A stretch of DNA of 6,049 nt, taken from positions 1 through 6,049 of the forward strand of contig JAQTWR010000179.1 in NCBI GenBank assembly GCA_028689195.1, read 5' to 3'. Origin of the DNA: Anaerolineales bacterium (GTDB lineage Bacteria; Chloroflexota; Anaerolineae; Anaerolineales; Villigracilaceae). A model generated the notes under the pieces. The model searched no databases. It was not told the origin of the DNA and saw only the letters and a program-made list of their open reading frames with translations. Made by a program: the position numbers and the translations under genes. Shown one piece after another: positions 1-6,049 of this stretch. Positions within the stretch are counted from its first letter, which is position 1. Every line of letters begins with the position of its first letter.

Positions 1-171
1 GAATGTTCGTTTCAAAAAAGCAAATATCTCGGCTTCGACGTGTACGAACCGCTGACCTTAAGCACGCGCCTCTACGGCATTCTGTTTGCGGGTTTGCCAA
101 TGGGAATTTTATTTGCGGTTTACAGCGTCATCATGCCCGCCAAAGGGAAAAAGAAAAATGCTCCTGCGTAA
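1..171 (+). CDS. C-terminal end of an unidentified membrane protein (partial)
   Basis: Reading frame 1 is open from the window edge to a TAA at 169-171, giving the last 56 residues of a protein whose start lies outside the window. The fragment has one hydrophobic segment (about residues 24-45, GILFAGLPMGILFAVYSVIM) followed by a lysine-rich tail (KGKKKN). By the positive-inside rule this suggests a final transmembrane helix with a cytoplasmic C-terminus. The reading is supported by its abutment to surf1: the surf1 Shine-Dalgarno and start codon lie inside its last codons, giving a 14 bp overlap typical of co-transcribed genes. By context it may be a subunit or assembly protein of a haem-copper oxidase, but I do not recognise the family from this fragment and do not assign one. 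Confidence is good that it is coding and low for any function. Confidence 0.72.
   Translation, partial: ECSFQKSKYLGFDVYEPLTLSTRLYGILFAGLPMGILFAVYSVIMPAKGKKKNAPA
142..147 (+). promoter_or_regulatory. Ribosome binding site for surf1
   Basis: AAAGGG lies ten bases before the ATG at 158-160, inside the 3' end of the preceding gene. It decides the start: the later in-frame ATG at 173 has no comparable purine-rich site at the right distance, and the earlier in-frame ATG at 86 would sit deep inside the upstream gene. Confidence 0.6.
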
Positions 172-904
172 CATGTTCAGCCGCTCGTGGATTATCGCAA
201 CGCTGCTTGTGGTTGGCGGCTCGGCGCTTTGTATTCGACTCGGCGTTTGGCAGTTAGACCGATTGGAACAGCGACGCGCTTTTAATGCCCAGGTTCAATC
301 TATGCGCGCAGCGGAAGTATTGGACTTAAATCAAAACGCGCCGTCCGACGTCGCTTCGATGTCTTGGCGCGCGATTCAAGTCGTCGGCGAATATGATTTC
401 GAGAATCAAGTGGCGCTGCGAAATCAGGCGCGCGGCGCGGAATACGGCTTCCATCTCATTACGCCGCTGCGCTTCAACAACGGCGCGATTCTCGTGGACA
501 GGGGTTTCATCCCCGCCGATGGAAACGCTTCGCCCGCCGATTGGCGGAAATACGACGAGCGCGGAGCGGTAGAAATTCGCGGGCAACTCAGACTGAGCGA
601 CGCGCCATTATTTGGCGGAGGTACAGACGCGTCCTTAATGGCGGGGGAGACTCGTATTGAATTTTGGAACATCATCAGCGTGGAAGGAATCGCATCGCAG
701 TTGCCCTATCCTATTTTGCCCGTTTTTATTCAACCGGATGTGGACGAGAACGACGCGGCGTTTCCCATTCCCTATCAGCCTGAAGTGGATTTGACGGAGG
801 GTTCGCATTTTGGGTATGCGTTACAATGGTTTTCGTTTGCGGCGATTCTGTTTTTTGGATACCCGTTCTATTTGAGAAAACATCTTGCGGAGAATGCGGA
901 ATGA
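158..904 (+). CDS. surf1: SURF1-family cytochrome c oxidase assembly protein
   Basis: A 248-residue membrane protein matching the SURF1/Shy1 family, which acts in maturation of aa3-type cytochrome oxidases, probably by handling haem a for subunit I. The layout is the family's: an N-terminal transmembrane helix (about 11-29) running into GVWQLDR (29-35, the family GxWQxxR motif), a large extracytoplasmic domain, and a C-terminal helix (about 219-238). Other family marks are GEY (77-79), GFHLITPL (97-104), LVDRGFIP (112-119) and the C-terminal signature SHFGYALQWFSFA (216-228). His217 sits at the start of helix 2, where a family histidine has been implicated in haem binding. Length is normal for bacterial SURF1. 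The ATG at 158 is chosen for its Shine-Dalgarno; ATG 173 is an alternative that would drop five residues. The gene overlaps its upstream neighbour by 14 bp and the ctaB fusion by 4 bp (ATGA), so it is very likely co-translated with both. The family assignment is firm; the exact oxidase partner is outside the window. Confidence 0.93.
   Translation: MLLRNMFSRSWIIATLLVVGGSALCIRLGVWQLDRLEQRRAFNAQVQSMRAAEVLDLNQNAPSDVASMSWRAIQVVGEYDFENQVALRNQARGAEYGFHLITPLRFNNGAILVDRGFIPADGNASPADWRKYDERGAVEIRGQLRLSDAPLFGGGTDASLMAGETRIEFWNIISVEGIASQLPYPILPVFIQPDVDENDAAFPIPYQPEVDLTEGSHFGYALQWFSFAAILFFGYPFYLRKHLAENAE
889..893 (+). promoter_or_regulatory. Ribosome binding site for the CtaA-half/ctaB fusion gene
   Basis: GGAGA lies eight bases before the ATG at 901-903, within the last codons of surf1. 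Together with the ATGA stop/start overlap it supports the start at 901 over the in-frame ATG at 826, which would lie well inside surf1. Confidence 0.6.
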
Positions 905-2217
905 AGTATTCGCTTAAGTCGTCGTTTGCGCGCGCGACGTTTGCTTTGTTTGCTGCGATGCTGGCTCTAACCATTGTGGGGCGTTATGTGACGTTGACGG
1001 GCGCGTCTGCGTTGTGCGCGGGGCTGCCTCTGTGTATGCCGAGCGCGCCGTTGGGCTGGCTGCAATTGAGTCATCAATTATTGGTGGGCGTCGCCATGCT
1101 GCTGACCTTATGGGCGTTTCGCAAGGCGTGGCGCGAACAGCGCGAGAGCCGCGTGATTTTGCCATTGACAACGGTGACGACGGTTTTGGTTTTTGGTCAG
1201 GCTTTTATCGGCGCGCTGCGTTTGGCGAATCCGCAGGCGCATCTTACGGTCTTGCATTTATTGACCGCCGTTTCGTTATGGATCGCGCTTGCGATGCTGA
1301 CGTTTACATCGGGCGTGTTGATTCAAAAAGACGGCAAGCCCGAAGTTCTCGATACGCGCCAACGCCTTAAAGATTTCTTCGCGCTTTCCAAACCGCTGAT
1401 CGTCGTGCTGCTGCTCATCACCACTTATGGCGGGCTTGTAATTGGGAGCAAAGCGCTGCCCTCCGCTTCGCTGACAATGTGGACTTTGCTCGGCGGCGCG
1501 TTGGCGGCGGGCGGCTCCAGCGCGTTGAATCAATACATTGACCGCGAACTCGATAAGAACATGCAGCGCACCGCCAAACGTCCGCTGGCTGACGGAAGAT
1601 TAACCGCCGCAGAGGGATTATCGTTTGGGCTGGCGTTGTGTTTAATCAGCTATTATGTGATGGCGGGGATGGTGAATCTTTTAGCCGCGTTGCTTTCGCT
1701 TGCGGGAATTTTTTATTACGTTTTCTTTTACAGCGTATGGTTGAAAAAAGCCACCGTTCAGAACATCGTCATTGGCGGCGGCGCGGGCGCAATTCCGCCG
1801 ATGGTCGGCTGGGCGGCTGCGACGAACAATCTCGGTCTTACCGCGTGGATTCTTTTTGCGATTGTCTTCATGTGGACCCCGCCGCACTTCTGGGCGCTGG
1901 CGATTGTCCGCATGAAGGATTATGCAAACGCGGGCGTGCCGATGATGCCGGTCATACGCGGCGAGGAAGAAACGCGCAAGCAGATTTTGATTTATACGGT
2001 CGCGCTGGTCGCAGTCACTTTGCTCCTGCCATTATTTAATTTAACAGGAACGGTGTACCTGATTTCGTCCATCATTCTCGGCGGATTTTTACTTTACGCC
2101 GCGTGGCGCGTTTTCAAGGTCGGCGGAAACAAACCCGCGTGGATGATGTACAAATGGTCGAGCATGTATTTGATGTTCATCTTCCTCGCCATTGCGGTTG
2201 ACGCGGTGGTGATGTAA
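901..2217 (+). CDS. ctaB: Haem O synthase (protoheme IX farnesyltransferase) with N-terminal COX15/CtaA-like half domain
   Basis: A 438-residue fusion. Residues from about 153 to the end (around 286, normal for CtaB) form a UbiA-superfamily haem O synthase, which adds a farnesyl group to haem B in the membrane. The prenyl-diphosphate-binding motif is N210-xxx-D214-xxx-D218, followed by MQRTAKRPL (221-229). The family blocks VQNIVIGGGAGAIPP (286-300), WTPPHFWALAI (325-335) and KDYANAGVPMMPV (339-351) are present. Residues 1-140 form about four membrane helices resembling one half of haem A synthase (COX15/CtaA). They include GRYVTLTG (27-34), a cysteine pair C39/C45 in the first outer loop, H58 at the start of helix 2 and H119 in helix 4. 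The H58-H119 spacing matches the haem-ligand pair of one CtaA half. The loop residue three before the first histidine, a catalytic Glu in CtaA, is Gln55 here, and the usual His-Arg is His-Gln. So the CtaB activity is well supported, but haem A synthase activity of the N-terminal part is doubtful; it may bind haem or shape haem delivery. Start at 901 by the ATGA overlap with surf1. Confidence 0.93.
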   Translation: MKYSLKSSFARATFALFAAMLALTIVGRYVTLTGASALCAGLPLCMPSAPLGWLQLSHQLLVGVAMLLTLWAFRKAWREQRESRVILPLTTVTTVLVFGQAFIGALRLANPQAHLTVLHLLTAVSLWIALAMLTFTSGVLIQKDGKPEVLDTRQRLKDFFALSKPLIVVLLLITTYGGLVIGSKALPSASLTMWTLLGGALAAGGSSALNQYIDRELDKNMQRTAKRPLADGRLTAAEGLSFGLALCLISYYVMAGMVNLLAALLSLAGIFYYVFFYSVWLKKATVQNIVIGGGAGAIPPMVGWAAATNNLGLTAWILFAIVFMWTPPHFWALAIVRMKDYANAGVPMMPVIRGEEETRKQILIYTVALVAVTLLLPLFNLTGTVYLISSIILGGFLLYAAWRVFKVGGNKPAWMMYKWSSMYLMFIFLAIAVDAVVM

Positions 2218-2221
2218 CTTT

Positions 2222-4195
2222 TCAGGGAAGTTCATACAGAACATAATCTCCGCTCTGCGTTTCGCTGATTTCAACGAGCAGATTTTTCGTCTGCTCGAAT
2301 AGTAAATTCTCGTCCGTGTTATTTTTCAGAAAAAATTCCGCGCCCCGCGTCGAGATAAGAATATGGGTATAGCCTTGCTCCTTCCACGCGGCGGCGACTT
2401 TTTCGGGCGTTTCATAAAGCCATAGATCATGCAAGAAATGCGAGTTGATAATATCCGGCTCGGCGTAAACGGTCGCGCCGTAGCTGCGCGGCTCGAAGAG
2501 GAAATATATCTTCGAATCAGCGGGGACTTGATTCACCAACTTCAAGGCGTTTGCATAACCCGGCTGCCGCTGCTCGATGTATCTCTGGCGCGGAATCATC
2601 CCAAGCGAAACCGCAATCGGGTTGCGAATCAGCGTATGCAAACTGAAGTCGAGTAAATTTACGAAGACTAAAAAAGCCATCATGGTTCTGAAAATAAAAC
2701 TGACTTTGAATTTTGGGGCGTCCAATTTATAAAGCGCGTTCAATCCAATGGCGAGCGGAATCGCGGCGGGAATCAACGCGGGGAAAAGATAGCGGGCTTG
2801 AATCAACTTGGCGCTGTTCATCACTCCAAACGTCCAAACGGCAGCGCCGCCCAGACTGAGCAAATGCAGCGCCAATAACGCGCGCCGCTGTTCAATTTTT
2901 TCGGGATATGCGCGCCAATACGCCCACAGCGTTACGGGGAATAGAATCAAAAACAGCGGACCAAAGCGACCATCGAAGTAGTTTGTATCCCGCGTGCCGA
3001 GCGTCGCGGTCAACGGAAGCGCCAGCAGCGCGGCAAAATCAAATCCAATTCCAGAACCCGCGCCCGAAAATCTTTGCGCGAGAAACGAATCCCAAAAACG
3101 TCCGCCGAACACAAAAGGGTAAACGGGATTCCCCGTCCACGCCCAATTGCGGAGATACCACGGAAACGCAACCAACGCCGCCGCAAGAGAGAACTGAAAC
3201 GCGCTTTTGAAGCGCCGCAAATTTTCTTCTTCCCAAATAAAAATCAGCGCCACGCAAACCAGCGGAATAACAAAACTGGTGTACTTCATCCCCATCGCCA
3301 GCCCCGCCATCACGCCGCCAATCGCAATCCATTTTTTATCTTCCGCGTTTCGCCATTTCCAAATTGCATACAAAGCGGCGACGCCCGAAAAAGTCAGCGC
3401 GTAATCTGTGTACGCCCAACTCGCCAGCCATAGCAGCGAAGGCATCGTCAACACAATCGCAACCGCATCCCATGCGATTGCGTCGCTCCACACTTGCCGC
3501 GCCCAGCGCCACAAAATCAGCAAAGTCAGCGCCAGCCAGAACAAGTGAATCAAATGCGCCGCCGCGTCCACGCCAAGCGCCAGCGGAAAAACAAAACTAC
3601 CCTCGACAATATGCGGATACCAATATGTCAGGGCTTGATTGGAGGTCAAACCGCCGTCGCGCAGCCACAACGCGGGAACGGTAAGATGATATAAAAGCGC
3701 GTCAAAATCTTCGATGGGCGGCGTAAGGCTCATCAAAAAGGCGAGTCCGATAGCGATACTTAACCCGATTGGAATCCAATGCGCGACGTTTTCAGCGCTT
3801 TCGCGGATTTCCTCCACCACGCGCCGCACGTCTTTTCCTACCCGCGATAATTTCCCTGTACCCGAAAAGAATCCAGTAAGCGCGAGCAGGAGCGCCCACA
3901 GAATAATCGGTTTCGCCAGCCCCAAAATTGCCAGACCAAACCCCGCCAACCCGAAAATTCCCATGCCGATTGCCGCGCCGAAAATCAATCGTTCCGCCGA
4001 GTCGCTGTCGGGCAATAGATACGTCCCAATGCAGGCGGACAAAGCCGCCATCCACAACGGAATGAAGACAATCAAAAACAGGTTTTTCAATCCAGCCAGC
4101 AACTTTAGAAAGTCGGGCTTTTGGACGACGAAAAACACGGTCAGGATGACCGCCAGCCAGAGCGTAAAAATAAGCGCCAGAAAATATTTTTTCAT
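2222..4195 (-). CDS. Large polytopic GT39/ArnT-like (GT-C fold) glycosyltransferase
   Basis: A 657-residue membrane protein with at least ten hydrophobic segments and a soluble C-terminal domain (about 540-657, including GYTHILIS at 609-616). It resembles PMT_2/ArnT-like transferases, which move a sugar from a polyprenyl-phosphate donor to an acceptor outside the cytoplasmic membrane. Supporting marks are an acidic loop EDFDALLYHL (162-171) after a hydrophobic helix, AYTDYAL (261-267), GMKYTSF (302-308), FPWYLRNWAWTGNPVYPF (344-361) and QARYLFP (466-472, the late Arg-Tyr-Leu-x-Pro loop). The acidic loop normally follows the first helix. Here about 155 residues with roughly four hydrophobic segments precede it, so the protein carries an N-terminal extension relative to ArnT. 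Start ATG at 4195-4193 has a GGGAA site seven bases upstream. It lies 40 bp downstream of the other glycosyltransferase gene and probably shares its transcript. Its stop is 4 bp from the stop of the convergent ctaB fusion. Sugar and acceptor cannot be told; the fold-level call is good, the activity inferred. Confidence 0.8.
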   Translation of the reverse strand: MKKYFLALIFTLWLAVILTVFFVVQKPDFLKLLAGLKNLFLIVFIPLWMAALSACIGTYLLPDSDSAERLIFGAAIGMGIFGLAGFGLAILGLAKPIILWALLLALTGFFSGTGKLSRVGKDVRRVVEEIRESAENVAHWIPIGLSIAIGLAFLMSLTPPIEDFDALLYHLTVPALWLRDGGLTSNQALTYWYPHIVEGSFVFPLALGVDAAAHLIHLFWLALTLLILWRWARQVWSDAIAWDAVAIVLTMPSLLWLASWAYTDYALTFSGVAALYAIWKWRNAEDKKWIAIGGVMAGLAMGMKYTSFVIPLVCVALIFIWEEENLRRFKSAFQFSLAAALVAFPWYLRNWAWTGNPVYPFVFGGRFWDSFLAQRFSGAGSGIGFDFAALLALPLTATLGTRDTNYFDGRFGPLFLILFPVTLWAYWRAYPEKIEQRRALLALHLLSLGGAAVWTFGVMNSAKLIQARYLFPALIPAAIPLAIGLNALYKLDAPKFKVSFIFRTMMAFLVFVNLLDFSLHTLIRNPIAVSLGMIPRQRYIEQRQPGYANALKLVNQVPADSKIYFLFEPRSYGATVYAEPDIINSHFLHDLWLYETPEKVAAAWKEQGYTHILISTRGAEFFLKNNTDENLLFEQTKNLLVEISETQSGDYVLYELP

Positions 4196-4202
4196 TGGAC
4201 GA

Positions 4203-4207
4203 TTCCC
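4203..4207 (-). promoter_or_regulatory. Ribosome binding site for the 657-residue glycosyltransferase
   Basis: On the minus strand GGGAA ends seven bases before the ATG at 4195-4193. It lies in the 40 bp gap after the upstream glycosyltransferase gene, in which I see no terminator-like hairpin with a T-run. This fits one transcript for the two genes. Confidence 0.5.
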
Positions 4208-4235
4208 ATTGCGTATTGCGCGCCGCTTCCCGCGC

Positions 4236-5771
4236 TCATCTCACCTTGTAGATCCGAATCTCGTAGCCGTTGTTATCGAAAAATTTCAGCGCCTCGAATG
4301 TATCGAATAATCTATCGTATTTTTCTATTTCGGTCGGGTATCTATCGGGTTCTAAATAAAACCGTCCGTACATGCCCTCGCTCATCACCATGTAATCAAA
4401 GCCTTGCTCGACGTACCAATCGGGTTCGTGTTGATTCATCCGCAAAAAACTTTGCCATGAGAATCGCGTCGTATCTATAAATGGAGAATATGATTCTATG
4501 GCAATCTTTGCTCCCTGCGGCAAATTTCCGTTTATCCATACCCGCGCGGCTTCAATGCTGTGGATTGTGTTAAAGCGGCGCATCTCTTCCGCAGTTTTTG
4601 CAATTGGAATTGAAAAGGCGGCTATTGTCGCGCACGCAAAGAACGCAAACGACAGATTCCGCAGCGGCGACGCCGGCAACGACGCGATTTTATCAATCAG
4701 GGTTATCAAAAACCATGCGGCTAACAAAAATAAAAACGGGGTTATCGGCAACAATGTCCGCTCGTTTCTTACGACAAAATTACTGATAAACGTAAAATAT
4801 GACAGCGGAAAGATTGACAGCAGGGCGTATTCTCTGGAGCGCGAAGCCAGCCCCAAAAAAATTCCGAAAACCGCAAACAAATAAATTCCGCCGTTGGTGT
4901 TCCACAGGTAATTTACATACCACGCCAGAGTATTCCCTTCCATGCCGAGATGACCCGTGGCGTAGTGATGCGCTTCATATCTTAATTCATTCAGGAATTT
5001 CGCCGAATCGAATAACGCGTAGGGAGTTGTGAGCAGAAATCCCGCCGCGCAGAAAAACAAAGTCAAGTAAACCTTAGGTTGCCGCGAGGTCGTTCTACCG
5101 TAGCGAAGAAAATACGCCAAAATTACCGGCAGAATAATCAGCCCGCCATTGTACTTGCTGGACGCCGTAAGCCCAACGCATATCCCCGCCATGACGCTTT
5201 GCCAGGTTTTTCCTTGTTGGTAAATTAAGATCGCCGCTAAAAACGCGGTCATAGAAAAAAAGGCGACGAAAGTATCAGGCGTTATCAAGCGGCTCTGTTC
5301 AATGTTTGTGGGCGAGATTGCCGTTATCAAAGCCGCCAGCGCGCCGACTTCGGCTCTGCCGGTAAGCTGCCTGCCCGCCAGATAAATCAGCGCGCATGTC
5401 GCGACTCCGAAACAAATTGTAACAACGCGTCCAAGCGTAACCGCTGACGGGGTCATGGTCTGCGCGATTCCCAATCCCAATGAAACGCAAGGCGCTATGC
5501 TGTTGGGCGCGACGAAAATCCCCGCCAGTTTTCCCGCAAGATAATACGGGATATAAGCAAACGCGTTGATATAGAAAAATAACGAAGGGTATAAAAAGAA
5601 ATGCGGATTTAAATCGCCCGACTTGAATATGTTTTGACTGATGTTTATATACAGAGGTTCGTCGGGGTGATAAACATAAGGCAGCCCATAATTCGCGCCC
5701 CGTATTCTTAGGAAAAACGCCAGTGCGAGTATGCCGCCCATCAGCGCTGATGCTCTAATATTTTTTTTCAT
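4236..5771 (-). CDS. Polytopic GT39/PMT-type (ArnT-like) glycosyltransferase
   Basis: A 511-residue integral membrane protein with about eleven hydrophobic segments, similar in plan to dolichyl-phosphate-mannose-protein mannosyltransferase/ArnT-like enzymes of the GT-C fold. After the first helix (about 9-22) comes the typical first outer loop NYGLPYVYHPDEPLY (27-41); Asp37-Glu38 match the acidic pair thought to be catalytic in this family. Further marks are EQSRLITPDTFVAFF (158-172, with the Pro-Asp that commonly follows the second acidic loop), SKYNGG (205-210, the counterpart of Lys-Tyr-Thr in its neighbour) and RNERTLLPITPF (335-346, the late Arg/Leu/Pro loop). The last 110 residues are a hydrophilic tail, likely extracytoplasmic. 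Start ATG at 5771-5769 has GGAG six bases upstream. It is the first gene of the minus-strand unit, 125 bp from the divergent gene at 5897, and is followed after 40 bp by the second glycosyltransferase. A role in glycosylating surface lipids, polymers or proteins is inferred; donor and acceptor are not readable. Confidence 0.84.
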   Translation of the reverse strand: MKKNIRASALMGGILALAFFLRIRGANYGLPYVYHPDEPLYINISQNIFKSGDLNPHFFLYPSLFFYINAFAYIPYYLAGKLAGIFVAPNSIAPCVSLGLGIAQTMTPSAVTLGRVVTICFGVATCALIYLAGRQLTGRAEVGALAALITAISPTNIEQSRLITPDTFVAFFSMTAFLAAILIYQQGKTWQSVMAGICVGLTASSKYNGGLIILPVILAYFLRYGRTTSRQPKVYLTLFFCAAGFLLTTPYALFDSAKFLNELRYEAHHYATGHLGMEGNTLAWYVNYLWNTNGGIYLFAVFGIFLGLASRSREYALLSIFPLSYFTFISNFVVRNERTLLPITPFLFLLAAWFLITLIDKIASLPASPLRNLSFAFFACATIAAFSIPIAKTAEEMRRFNTIHSIEAARVWINGNLPQGAKIAIESYSPFIDTTRFSWQSFLRMNQHEPDWYVEQGFDYMVMSEGMYGRFYLEPDRYPTEIEKYDRLFDTFEALKFFDNNGYEIRIYKVR

Positions 5772-5777
5772 TCATTT

Positions 5778-5781
5778 CTCC
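5778..5781 (-). promoter_or_regulatory. Ribosome binding site for the 511-residue glycosyltransferase
   Basis: On the minus strand GGAG is followed by a six-base spacer (AAATGA) and then the ATG at 5771-5769. An out-of-frame ATG at 5775-5773 sits in the spacer, only two bases after the purine site, and is unlikely to be used. Confidence 0.65.
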
Positions 5782-5884
5782 AATTGCGTTTCAAAGGGAT
5801 TGGCGGGCGTCAAAAGCGGCAAGACGCAAGAAGTATAATTGAACAATAAGGCTTTTGAATTCCATGAAAACAGCGCGCAAACCC

Positions 5885-5890
5885 GGGAGA
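5885..5890 (+). promoter_or_regulatory. Ribosome binding site for the partial GT87-like gene
   Basis: GGGAGA is followed by six bases and then ATG at 5897-5899. It decides between this ATG and the in-frame ATG at 5864, which would add 11 residues but has no purine-rich site at proper distance. Confidence 0.65.
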
Positions 5891-5896
5891 CATCCG

Positions 5897-6049
5897 ATGA
5901 GGAAATTAATTTTATATACAGGCGTTATTTTATTCGTTTTGCTTTTATTTTACGGAAATTATCAATTTGCAAAAGATCACCCCGGCGGAACGGATTTCTT
6001 ATACCGCTGGCTTCCAACGCGGCTGGTTTTGTTTGAAGGCTACCAAAAT
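5897..6049 (+). CDS. N-terminus of a GT87/DUF2029-like membrane glycosyltransferase (partial)
   Basis: The frame is open from ATG 5897 to the window edge, giving 51 residues; the rest of the gene lies beyond. Residues 4-19 form a hydrophobic helix (LILYTGVILFVLLLFY). A first outer loop follows, in which an aspartate is placed before a basic/aromatic stretch: GGTDFLYRWLPTRLVLFEG (30-48). This arrangement (Asp, Tyr-x-Trp, then Arg and Leu-Phe-x-Gly) is what I associate with the first loop of GT87-type polyprenol-phosphate-mannose-dependent mannosyltransferases, but only the N-terminus is visible, so the family call is tentative. The gene is divergent from the two GT39-like genes and may share their promoter region, which makes a common role in surface glycan assembly plausible. 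Base composition at its start is AT-rich relative to the oxidase genes, as expected for a hydrophobic leader rich in TTA/TTT/ATT codons. Confidence 0.7.
   Translation, partial: MRKLILYTGVILFVLLLFYGNYQFAKDHPGGTDFLYRWLPTRLVLFEGYQN

Larger units (their letters stand above)
5772..5896. promoter_or_regulatory. Divergent intergenic region with a likely bidirectional promoter
   Basis: This 125 bp gap separates the starts of two divergent genes and is the only sizeable non-coding stretch in the window. It holds a perfect -10 hexamer TATAAT on the plus strand (5834-5839). On the minus strand a TATACT hexamer (5837-5832) overlaps it, since the core AAGTATAATT is nearly symmetric. A weak -35 match (TTCAAA, 4 of 6) lies 16 bp upstream of the minus-strand hexamer; no convincing -35 is seen for the plus-strand one. 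A short inverted repeat ATTG-AA-CAAT (5838-5847) adjoins it. Both flanking genes have good Shine-Dalgarno sites in this region. Calling it a promoter is inference from hexamer matches and position. Confidence 0.5.

Noticed and set aside
86..157. Upstream extension of surf1 to the in-frame ATG at 86
   Set aside because: The added 24 residues would overlap most of the end of the preceding gene, lack a Shine-Dalgarno and do not resemble SURF1, whose N-terminal helix begins after the ATG at 158.
826..900. Upstream extension of the ctaB fusion to the in-frame ATG at 826
   Set aside because: It would lie inside the conserved C-terminal helix region of surf1; the ATG at 901 has a good ribosome site and the usual ATGA overlap.
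2216..2232. Possible intrinsic terminator between the convergent genes
   Set aside because: The stem is only five A/T-rich pairs with a seven-base loop and has no following T-run on either strand.
3039..3684. Several overlapping open frames of about 65-120 codons on both strands within the glycosyltransferase gene
   Set aside because: All lie inside a strong 657-codon gene and translate to basic or low-complexity sequence without motifs.
3714..4310. A 198-codon plus-strand open frame across the start of the 657-residue glycosyltransferase and the end of the 511-residue one
   Set aside because: It runs antisense to two well supported membrane-protein genes; its translation is rich in Arg, Ser and Pro with no recognisable domain, as expected from the complement of hydrophobic codons.
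5864..5896. Alternative in-frame start (ATG 5864) for the partial GT87-like gene
   Set aside because: It has no ribosome site at suitable distance and would add a basic 11-residue leader; ATG 5897 has GGGAGA six bases upstream. Not fully excluded.

Overview
The window looks like a chromosomal stretch from an aerobically respiring bacterium, most plausibly a member of the Chloroflexota (Anaerolineae-like). That placement is an inference from overall gene content and protein style: haem-copper oxidase assembly genes beside large multi-membrane-span glycosyltransferases. No rRNA or other phylogenetic marker is present to confirm it. Coding density is very high, and I see no mobile element, CRISPR array, tRNA or rRNA.

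Positions 1-2217 (+ strand) hold the end of a tightly packed oxidase-biogenesis operon. It has three parts: the 3' end of an unidentified membrane-protein gene (1-171), a SURF1-family oxidase assembly factor (158-904), and a fusion protein (901-2217). The fusion joins a four-helix COX15/CtaA-like half domain to a complete haem O synthase (CtaB). The genes overlap by 14 bp and 4 bp, so translational coupling is likely. SURF1 handles haem delivery or assembly of the oxidase, and CtaB makes haem O, the precursor of haem A, so the two fit one pathway.

Positions 2222-5771 (- strand) hold two large polytopic membrane proteins of the dolichyl-phosphate-mannose/ArnT-like (GT39/PMT, GT-C fold) type. 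The 511-residue protein is promoter-proximal and the 657-residue protein follows after 40 bp. They probably transfer sugars from lipid-linked donors outside the membrane; acceptor and sugar cannot be read from sequence. This unit converges on the oxidase operon with only 4 bp between stop codons.

Positions 5772-5896 are the only real intergenic region. It contains a symmetric pair of overlapping -10-like hexamers on opposite strands, suggesting a bidirectional promoter. It would serve the glycosyltransferase pair on the - strand and, on the + strand, the start of another membrane protein (5897 to beyond the window end) that resembles GT87-type mannosyltransferases. I found no clearly new system. 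The most interesting feature is the CtaA-half/CtaB fusion, in which the position of the catalytic glutamate of haem A synthase appears to be a glutamine.
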